This document shows, one piece after another, positions 1-6,022 of a DNA stretch of 24,104 bases. The position numbers were made by a program, and so were the translations under genes. The stretch's first letter is position 1. Each line of letters begins with the position of its first letter. The notes beneath the pieces are model-generated. The model was not told the origin of the DNA and ran no database searches. It was given only the letters and a program-made list of their open reading frames with translations. Location of the stretch: the NCBI GenBank assembly GCA_937915485.1, contig CALGII010000215.1, positions 1 through 24,104 of the forward strand, read 5' to 3'. This DNA is from an uncultured Ignavibacteriota bacterium. GTDB lineage: Bacteria; Bacteroidota; Ignavibacteria; Tepidaquicellales; Tepidaquicellaceae.

Positions 1-1277
1 GTGTATGTTTCCTTCTTTATCTTGTTTTCGGTCTTCGTGCTGACTTTCGTATTCGTTTCATTTTTCTTTGATTCATTGAACTCGGAACTCATCTTCTTAG
101 GAGTTGTATTTTTGTTGGATTCCCTGCTTCCGTTGTTTCCGCTCTTGTTCGTTTCGCGGTTTCCGCTTCTGTTGGTTTCTCTGCTTCCGTTATTCCCGCT
201 TCTGTTTGATTCTCTGCTTCCGTTGTTTCCGCTCCTGTTGGATTCCCTCGAAGTATTTGAATTTTTGTTAGACTCCCTCGAGGTATTGCTGTTTTTGTTC
301 GATTCTCGTGATGTGTTACTATTCCTGTTTGATTCTTTGTAACCGGTATTATTGTTCGCATCGCGGTTGCTGTTTCCGTTATAAGTGCTGTTATTTCCCG
401 ATTTAGTCCCGTTGTTATTGTTGTCTTCCTTGCTCGTCACGGTCTTCGTATTATATTCCTTTATTTCTTTGTCGTATTTTGTCCGTATGTCCGAATTAGA
501 TTCAGGATTTATCTTTCTGCCTGTTTCATTCGATACCGCGGTTACTTCGGGTCCGATGTATTTAATCTTTTGGTCGTAGTTGTTGACCTCGTTTAGTCTT
601 TTCGAGTTTTTCACTATGTCCTTAAGGCCGGTCTTGACGATTTCAGTCTTTGTTATTCTCTCGTTCAGTTTCTTCTTGCTCACGAAAACCCATTTTGATG
701 GATGCGTGATTATGACGTGGTTATGATGGTGCCCGTGGTGATTGCGCCAGTGAATTCGCGGACCGTAGGGATGCCAGCCGTAATAATGACCGTATTCTCT
801 CCAGTAACACCAGTTCGGCGCCCATACGCGTCCCGGTATCCAAACCCATCCGTAGTAAGGAGAAAACCACCACCTTCCATAATTATAGCAATAACTGCCC
901 CATGAATAATACGATATCCATACCCATCCGTCGTAAGTAAACACCCATCTTCCGTTCACATATGGACCGTCATCCATTACGTACGGTCTCCATACGTAAA
1001 CAAAATCATCGTTTCCGGAAGTGGAAAGTTCGTCGAGTTCCGTATCGTTCCCGTTAACCTCCTTTATGAAATCAGATTTAACGATTTTAACCCAGTTTCC
1101 CTGATCCTTGAGAGAGTCTTCGTACATCTCCTTGTAAACAAGGTTGGAATCCAGAAGTTCGTCCTCTTCAGAAAGACTGTCAAGCAGGGTGCCGTTGTTT
1201 ACCTGCGCCTTTGCGGGCGATAGCCAGAAAACCACTGCGGTTGCGGCTATTACGAGTATAATATTTAGATTTTTCAT
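1..1277 (-). CDS. Secreted Trp/Tyr/Gly-rich (DUF6600-like) protein with Arg-Glu-Ser-Asn repeat tail; 3' end beyond left edge
   Basis: An uninterrupted minus-strand frame of 425 codons begins at ATG 1277 and leaves the window without a stop, so the protein is partial at its C-terminus. AAAGGAAA lies about 7 bases before the ATG. Residues 1-25 form a signal peptide (basic MKN, hydrophobic core, A-K-A-Q cleavage site). Residues ~90-190 hold repeated G-R-W / G-W-V-W motifs (GRWVFTYDGWVW, YGRWWFSP, GWVWIPG, WYREYG-like WREYG, YYGWHPYG). I recognise these as the Tyr/Trp pattern of DUF6600-type bacterial surface proteins. A His cluster (7 His in 13 residues) follows, then a Lys-rich stretch, then eight units of RE[ST]N[RK] at ~310-395. 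Function is unknown. The Trp-rich part suggests a beta-rich envelope protein and the polar repeat a flexible extension. It is divergent from the kdp operon. That it is a gene is secure; the family name is from memory. Confidence 0.85.
   Translation of the reverse strand, partial: MKNLNIILVIAATAVVFWLSPAKAQVNNGTLLDSLSEEDELLDSNLVYKEMYEDSLKDQGNWVKIVKSDFIKEVNGNDTELDELSTSGNDDFVYVWRPYVMDDGPYVNGRWVFTYDGWVWISYYSWGSYCYNYGRWWFSPYYGWVWIPGRVWAPNWCYWREYGHYYGWHPYGPRIHWRNHHGHHHNHVIITHPSKWVFVSKKKLNERITKTEIVKTGLKDIVKNSKRLNEVNNYDQKIKYIGPEVTAVSNETGRKINPESNSDIRTKYDKEIKEYNTKTVTSKEDNNNNGTKSGNNSTYNGNSNRDANNNTGYKESNRNSNTSRESNKNSNTSRESNKNSNTSRESNRSGNNGSRESNRSGNNGSRETNRSGNRETNKSGNNGSRESNKNTTPKKMSSEFNESKKNETNTKVSTKTENKIKKETY
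93..338 (-). repeat. In-frame tandem repeat, 8 units of 8-11 codons, encoding RE[ST]N[RK][SN][GN]N
   Basis: Read on the minus strand the units are KESNRNSNTS, RESNKNSNTS (twice), RESNRSGNNGS (twice), RETNRSGN, RETNKSGNNGS and RESNKNTTPKK. The period is 30 bases in the first three units and 33 in most later ones, with one short 24-base unit. All length changes are multiples of three, so the frame is kept. Two sub-families (NSNTS type and SGNNGS type) lie in separate blocks, as expected from stepwise duplication. Confidence 0.85.
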
Positions 1278-1292
1278 TTCTGTTTCCTTTCA

Positions 1293-1313
1293 GTATATAC
1301 CTTCTGTATATAC
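1293..1313. repeat. Two tandem copies of palindrome GTATATAC, 13 bp apart
   Basis: GTATATAC occurs at 1293-1300 and 1306-1313. Read on the minus strand each copy is followed by a related GAA-containing segment (ACAGAAG, then ACTGAAAGG), giving a 13-bp near-direct repeat. The second copy ends in the ribosome binding region of the edge gene. This could be a paired operator or a small tandem duplication. Confidence 0.5.
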
Positions 1314-1328
1314 GCTCTCTGAAGGTTT

Positions 1329-1350
1329 TTGTTCCCTCAGAGGGGGACAA
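1329..1350. repeat. GC-rich inverted repeat with TTGT/ACAA ends
   Basis: TTGTTCCCTC, one base, then GAGGGGGACAA forms an almost perfect stem (one mismatch or bulge in the C/G run). The surrounding DNA is AT-rich, so the G/C block stands out. Confidence 0.5.
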
Positions 1351-1372
1351 TTTTTATTTTCTGTTGCAAGAT

Positions 1373-1387
1373 ACCCCCTCGGGGGGT
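1373..1387. repeat. GC-rich inverted repeat ACCCCC-TC-GGGGGGT
   Basis: Five C and six G around a two-base centre form a short, very stable hairpin or palindrome. It lies 23 bases after the previous inverted repeat. On the plus strand it is not followed by a T run, so it is not a standard terminator. Confidence 0.45.
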
Positions 1388-1585
1388 TACAAAAAAGGGA
1401 AAAATTTATACCCTATGCCGTTTGATTCTCTTAGAAGGAAGATGCGCAAAGTTTTGCATAAAACAACTGACTTCCCACAGGCTTTGGATTTATTGCTCCG
1501 CGTGTTCTTTATGTAATTTTTATGTCCGCATATAATCATTTTATTTTTTACTTATATAATAATATATAGTTTTGAATAAAAAATT

Positions 1586-1675
1586 ATGAGAATCGAACAT
1601 ATCACGGGTCTTATTATTGCTGTCCTTCTGCTTGTGTATCTGTTTTATGTGATAATCAAACCCGGAAAATTTTAA
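1586..1675 (+). CDS. kdpF: KdpF, small stabilising subunit of the K+-transporting P-type ATPase
   Basis: ATG 1586 to TAA 1673-1675 gives a 29-residue protein: MRIEHITGLI, then a single hydrophobic helix rich in Leu/Val/Ile/Tyr, then a short basic end IKPGKF. E. coli KdpF is also 29 residues with one helix and sits directly before kdpA, as here (4-base gap). In E. coli KdpF stabilises the KdpABC complex in the membrane. No Shine-Dalgarno sequence is obvious before the ATG. The identification rests on length, topology and position, since so short a protein carries few diagnostic residues. It is easily missed because it is below usual gene-length cut-offs. It would be the first gene of the kdp operon. 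Confidence 0.85.
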   Translation: MRIEHITGLIIAVLLLVYLFYVIIKPGKF

Positions 1676-1679
1676 TATT

Positions 1680-3368
1680 ATGGAACCTAGGGATTTTTTA
1701 CAGCCGGCAGCGCTTCTTTTTTTAATCGCCGTATTCACACCCATACTCGGCAGGTATTTGTTCGGGGTGTTTGAGGGGAGCCTGAAAATGCCGAAGATTT
1801 TTTCGGATATTGAAAGGAAGTTATTCCACTATTGCGGTATAAATCCGGGCATCGGCATGAACTGGAGGAAATACCTATTTTCTCTGCTCGTGTTCAATTT
1901 CGCGGGCATTGTTTTTCTTTATGTAATTCAACTGGTTCAGGGGTGGCTGCCTCTGAATCCCCAAGGATTCGGTGCCGTAAACCATGACCTGGCTTTCAAC
2001 ACCGCGGTAAGTTTTGTCACGAATACTAACTGGCAGGCTTATGCCGGTGAAACGACTCTAAGTTATGCCGTCCAGATGGCGGGTTTGACAGTGCAGAATT
2101 TTCTGAGCGCGGCTACGGGTATAGCCGTGATTCTGGCTTTAGCAAGAGGAATAACATCGAGACTAAGCGATAATCTCGGTAACTTTTGGACGGATGTTGT
2201 TCGCTCGGTGCTATACGTTTTGCTTCCAGGCTCTGTTATTATATCTATTCTGCTTCTTAGTCAGGGTGTAATTCAAAATTTCAGTCCTTACTTGAATGTA
2301 ACCACTCTTCAGGGTATGCCGCAGACGATACCAATGGGTCCGGCGGCGTCTCAAATCGCAATAAAAATGCTCGGAACAAACGGCGGTGGTTTTTTCAATT
2401 CGAATAGCGCGCATCCGTTCGAGAATCCCACCCCGCTTTCAAACTTCATTGAAATGTTCTGCATACTTATTATACCCGCAGCTCTCACTTATACATACGG
2501 TCTGAAAGTCGGATCACGAAAGGAAGGATGGGTAATTTTTGGCGTCATGATGTTTCTTCTCGTAGCCGGGTTTTCGGTTTCACTGCATTCTGAACTATCG
2601 TTTAATCCTGCCTTGAATTCAACAGTTCTCCTTGAAGGAAAAGAGATGCGTTTCGGAATTGTAAACAGTGTATTGTTCTCCACGATTACAACCGGAGTTT
2701 CGTGCGGGGCTGTTAATGCAATGCATTCGAGTCTTTCTCCACTTGCGGGAATGGTTGCAATGATTAATATAATGCTCGGTGAAATAATCTTCGGTGGTGT
2801 CGGCTCAGGTCTGTACGGTATGTTGATATTTGTTATAATAACGGTTTTTATCGCGGGACTTATGGTCGGTCGAACTCCCGAATATCTCGGAAAAAAAATT
2901 GAAGCACTTGAGATTAAAATGGCTGTAGTTGCAATTCTGATTCAAAGTGCGGCCATACTTATTTTAACAGCAGCGGCATCGGTCCTAAATCCGGGATTAT
3001 CAAGCGTGTTAAATCCGGGTCCGCACGGATTTTCGGAAATATTATACGCGTTCTCATCCGCTGCCGGAAATAACGGAAGCGCTTTTGCGGGTCTGAACGC
3101 GAACACTCCGTTTTATAATATTTTAACAGGGCTGGTAATGCTTGTCGGAAGATACGGGGTAATTATACCAGTTATGGTAATTGCGGGAAACCTTGCCGGA
3201 AAAAACATTTCGCCCTCCGGTGCGGGCACTTTTATGACAAATAATTTTATATTTGCCGTGCTCTTAACGGGCGTTATTCTGATTGTTGGTGCTCTTACGT
3301 TTTTTCCGGCTTTGTGTCTCGGACCTATTGCTGAGCATATTTTAATGAAACAAGGAATATTGTTTTGA
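1680..3368 (+). CDS. kdpA: Potassium-transporting ATPase subunit A (K+ channel-like subunit)
   Basis: This 562-residue polytopic membrane protein (E. coli KdpA is 557) selects and carries K+ in the KdpFABC pump. All four pore-loop segments of the SKT superfamily fold are visible: GETT at 123-126, G-T-N-G-G-G at 232-237 followed by FFNSNSAHPFENP, SCGAVN at 341-346, and AAGNNGSAFAG at ~461-471. GVGSGLYGM and IAGLMVGRTPEYLGKKI, highly conserved in the family, lie between loops 3 and 4. The N-terminal E-P-R-D-F-L-Q start at ATG 1680 fits the family. kdpF ends 4 bases upstream and kdpB starts 1 base downstream, so translation is probably coupled. Nothing appears truncated. Confidence 0.97.
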   Translation: MEPRDFLQPAALLFLIAVFTPILGRYLFGVFEGSLKMPKIFSDIERKLFHYCGINPGIGMNWRKYLFSLLVFNFAGIVFLYVIQLVQGWLPLNPQGFGAVNHDLAFNTAVSFVTNTNWQAYAGETTLSYAVQMAGLTVQNFLSAATGIAVILALARGITSRLSDNLGNFWTDVVRSVLYVLLPGSVIISILLLSQGVIQNFSPYLNVTTLQGMPQTIPMGPAASQIAIKMLGTNGGGFFNSNSAHPFENPTPLSNFIEMFCILIIPAALTYTYGLKVGSRKEGWVIFGVMMFLLVAGFSVSLHSELSFNPALNSTVLLEGKEMRFGIVNSVLFSTITTGVSCGAVNAMHSSLSPLAGMVAMINIMLGEIIFGGVGSGLYGMLIFVIITVFIAGLMVGRTPEYLGKKIEALEIKMAVVAILIQSAAILILTAAASVLNPGLSSVLNPGPHGFSEILYAFSSAAGNNGSAFAGLNANTPFYNILTGLVMLVGRYGVIIPVMVIAGNLAGKNISPSGAGTFMTNNFIFAVLLTGVILIVGALTFFPALCLGPIAEHILMKQGILF

Positions 3369-3369
3369 T

Positions 3370-5454
3370 ATGAAAAAGAAAACTAAAATTTTTAGCACAG
3401 AACTCTTCTTCAACGCCCTAAGAGATTCATTCTTAAAACTGAATCCCGCGGCACTTGTAAAGAATCCCGTAATGCTCATCGTCGAAGTTTGTGCCGTTAT
3501 CACAACTATCATTTTACTAAGTGGCATCTCCGGCGGATATTACTCAGGTTTCAACATGCAGTTGGCGGTATGGCTCTGGTTCACGGTACTCTTTTCGAAT
3601 TTTGCCGAAGCAGTTGCCGAGGGCCGCGGAAAAGCTCACGCGGACGCGCTGAAAAAAGCCAGAAAGAACGTCAACGCCAGAAAAATATCAGGCGGAACAG
3701 TGACGAATATTAATGCCGGGGAACTGCGAAAAAACGATTTTGTCATATGTGAAGCTGGCGACATCATTCCGGCAGACGGAGAAATAACAGAAGGAATCGC
3801 CAGTGTTGATGAGTCGGCTATTACAGGTGAATCGGCTCCGGTCATTCGCGAATCGGGGGGAGACAGGAGCGCGGTTACCGGCGGAACGAAAGTTCTCAGC
3901 GATAGAATTATAATTAGAATTGTCTCCGAGCCCGGGTTTACATTCATGGATAAAATCATATCCCTCATAGAAGGCGCTAAACGTCAAAAAACACCTAATG
4001 AAATAGCGCTTACAATACTCCTTGCGGGGTTAACAATTATTTTCCTTCTTGCGGTTTCAACACTCCCGTTTTATTACAAATACAGTATGGTTTCTTCCGG
4101 ACTCAATCCTGACAACAATATTTCAATACCGGTGCTCGTTGCGCTTCTCGTATGTCTGATTCCTACAACGATTGGCGGACTCCTAAGCGCCATCGGAATA
4201 AGCGGAATGGACAGAATGATAAAAAGAAACGTAATAGCGGTAAGCGGTCGCGCAATAGAAGCGGCAGGCGACCTTAGCGTGTTGCTCCTCGACAAAACCG
4301 GAACAATCACGATGGGTAACAGAATGGCGTCAGGTATTATACCGCTTTCGGTTGTTGAGCCGTTTACGCTTGCTTACGCTTCGCTTCTTTCATCTCTTTC
4401 CGATGATACCCCCGAAGGAAGATCTGTCATCAAGTTTGTAAAGGAAAATTACCGGATTAAAACGGCGGATATACATACCGGTAATGCTTCGTATGTCAAA
4501 TTTTCTGCCGAAACAAGAATGAGCGGTATTAATCTTTATCCTGAAAGCGGTTCCGCAAAACTTATAAGAAAGGGCTCACTTGATGCAATAGAAAGATTCG
4601 TTGAATCTGCAGGCGGAAGCGTTCCCGAAGAAACGTACACTATTGTAAAGGAGGTAGCTTCCGAGGGTTGCACTCCTCTGGTCGTTGCCGAAAATAAAAC
4701 TGTCCTCGGAGTTATAAGGCTGAAGGATATCGTAAAAGGAGGCATCAAGGAGCGATTCGCGCATCTCAGAAAAATGGGTATTAAAACCATAATGATTACG
4801 GGAGATAATCCGCTTACAGCTGCCGCAATATCCGCCGAAGCGGGTGTCGATGACTTTATTTCTGAAGCAAAGCCGGAAGATAAACTGCTTTGTATCAGGT
4901 CTGAACAGGCTAAAGGTCATCTTGTTGGCATGATTGGCGACGGAACAAATGACGCTCCCGCTCTTGCACAGGCTGATGTTGGCATAGCAATGAACACGGG
5001 TACTCAGGCAGCAAGAGAAGCGGGCAATATGGTTGACCTTGACAGCAATCCGACAAAATTAATCGAAGTCGTCGAAGTCGGCAAGCAACTTTTGATGACT
5101 CGCGGCGCCCTGACTACATTCAGCATTGCGAATGATGTAGCAAAATACTTTGCAATTCTTCCTGCAATGTTTTATTCGCTGTATTCAATAAACGGTAATG
5201 CAGGACCTCTCGGGACGCTTAACATCATGAATCTCGGCTCGCCTCAAAGCGCTATTCTTAGCGCCGTGATTTTTAACGCGGTTATAATCGTGCTGCTTAT
5301 ACCGCTCGCGCTGAAAGGAGTGAAATACAAACCCGCAGGCGCTTCGGAAATCTTAAAAACAAATCTTCTCGTGTACGGGGCGGGAGGATTAATTGCTCCG
5401 TTCATCGGGATTAAACTAATTGATTTATTAATCAATTTTTTGAAAATTGCATGA
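3370..5454 (+). CDS. kdpB: Potassium-transporting P-type ATPase subunit B (catalytic)
   Basis: This 694-residue ATPase (E. coli 682) hydrolyses ATP to drive K+ uptake through KdpA. Visible P-type motifs: TGES at 152-155 (A domain; its Ser is the inhibitory phosphorylation site in E. coli), PTTIGGLLSAIG in the membrane region, and DKTGT with phosphorylated Asp308. Later come MITGDNPLTAAAI and MIGDGTNDAPALAQADVG in the P domain. The conserved membrane Asp/Lys pair (E. coli D583/K586) is present as D589 and K592 in the segment ANDVAKYFAILPAMF. The C-terminal membrane helices are complete. Its stop overlaps the kdpC start by four bases (ATGA, 5451-5454). All catalytic residues are intact, so the subunit should be active. 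Confidence 0.98.
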   Translation: MKKKTKIFSTELFFNALRDSFLKLNPAALVKNPVMLIVEVCAVITTIILLSGISGGYYSGFNMQLAVWLWFTVLFSNFAEAVAEGRGKAHADALKKARKNVNARKISGGTVTNINAGELRKNDFVICEAGDIIPADGEITEGIASVDESAITGESAPVIRESGGDRSAVTGGTKVLSDRIIIRIVSEPGFTFMDKIISLIEGAKRQKTPNEIALTILLAGLTIIFLLAVSTLPFYYKYSMVSSGLNPDNNISIPVLVALLVCLIPTTIGGLLSAIGISGMDRMIKRNVIAVSGRAIEAAGDLSVLLLDKTGTITMGNRMASGIIPLSVVEPFTLAYASLLSSLSDDTPEGRSVIKFVKENYRIKTADIHTGNASYVKFSAETRMSGINLYPESGSAKLIRKGSLDAIERFVESAGGSVPEETYTIVKEVASEGCTPLVVAENKTVLGVIRLKDIVKGGIKERFAHLRKMGIKTIMITGDNPLTAAAISAEAGVDDFISEAKPEDKLLCIRSEQAKGHLVGMIGDGTNDAPALAQADVGIAMNTGTQAAREAGNMVDLDSNPTKLIEVVEVGKQLLMTRGALTTFSIANDVAKYFAILPAMFYSLYSINGNAGPLGTLNIMNLGSPQSAILSAVIFNAVIIVLLIPLALKGVKYKPAGASEILKTNLLVYGAGGLIAPFIGIKLIDLLINFLKIA

Positions 5455-6020
5455 AGACTATTATGATATCAATAAGACTGCTTACGGCAATGACAATCAT
5501 TACGGGTATAATATATCCTTTTCTGATCCTTGTTCTTGGCAGTACATTCTTCCCTTATAAAGCGTCGGGAAGCCTAATTGAATTTAACGGTAATAAAAGA
5601 GGCTCTGAACTTATTGCTCAGAATTTTGACAGTATTGCTTATTTTACTCCCAGACCCTCTGCATCAAATTACGATCCTTTGCCTTCGACAGGAAGTAATC
5701 TGGGACCGACAAGCCGCCGGCTGAAAAACAACATTGATTCAATTAAAAAAAGTTACACTTCTTTTAATAAACTTGTCGGGAACGTTCAAATACCGGCAGA
5801 CGCGCTGTTCTCTTCGGGAAGCGGGCTCGACCCGCACATCAGTCTTGAAAACGCGTTACTGCAAATTCAAAGAATCTCAGACGCGAGAAGGTTAAACGAG
5901 GCAAAAAGAGAACAACTGATTAAGTTGACTTACGGCATTCTTGAAAAGCCCTCCGCGGGATTTCTTGGTGAGCCTGTGATTAATGTGCTTAAATTAAATA
6001 TTGAGTTAGATAAATTATAA
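5451..6020 (+). CDS. kdpC: Potassium-transporting ATPase subunit C
   Basis: This 189-residue protein (E. coli 190) has one N-terminal membrane helix (~8-28, with G-x-x-Y-P) and a periplasmic domain. Family motifs are clear: GSELIAQNF, YFTPRPSASNYDPL, S-T-G-S-N-L-G-P-T-S near 77-86, GSGLDPHIS near 122-130, and a C-terminal P-V-I-N-V-L-x-L-N stretch. KdpC is an essential complex subunit; the GSGLDPHIS region is among the most conserved. It overlaps kdpB by four bases and is followed after only two bases by kdpD. Confidence 0.97.
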   Translation: MKTIMISIRLLTAMTIITGIIYPFLILVLGSTFFPYKASGSLIEFNGNKRGSELIAQNFDSIAYFTPRPSASNYDPLPSTGSNLGPTSRRLKNNIDSIKKSYTSFNKLVGNVQIPADALFSSGSGLDPHISLENALLQIQRISDARRLNEAKREQLIKLTYGILEKPSAGFLGEPVINVLKLNIELDKL

Positions 6021-6022
6021 TC

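Larger units (their letters stand above)
1278..1585. promoter_or_regulatory. 308-bp divergent intergenic region between the edge gene and kdpF
   Basis: This AT-rich region must hold promoters for both the edge gene (minus) and the kdp operon (plus). It contains two tandem GTATATAC palindromes next to the edge gene and two GC-rich inverted repeats, listed separately. A TATAAT-like hexamer lies at 1555-1560 and TAGTTTTG at 1567-1574, but neither has a convincing upstream partner at the right spacing. I therefore do not name a promoter. No KdpE operator can be identified by eye. Confidence 0.5.

Noticed and set aside
93..338. CRISPR array
   Set aside because: The repeats are contiguous, in frame and coding, with no unique spacers between them.
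1..342. Plus-strand open frame with repeated F-P-L-L motifs looking like a membrane protein
   Set aside because: It is the antisense image of the R-E-S-N repeat of the minus-strand gene, which has a signal peptide, ribosome site and a longer frame.
702..1425. Small plus-strand open frames opposite the edge gene and into the intergenic region
   Set aside because: They lie antisense to the coding region or in low-complexity intergenic DNA, with no ribosome site or recognisable motif.
1555..1574. TATAAT-like and TAGTTTTG promoter elements before kdpF
   Set aside because: No matching -35 or -33 element at the right spacing, and the region is so AT-rich that such hexamers are expected by chance.
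1278..1585. Possible c-di-AMP (ydaO) riboswitch upstream of the K+ transport operon
   Set aside because: The conserved ydaO core bases are not recognisable; only short isolated hairpins are present. An Rfam scan would settle it.
3636..3987. Minus-strand open frames of ~100 codons inside kdpB
   Set aside because: They are antisense to a fully conserved P-type ATPase and have no identifiable family.
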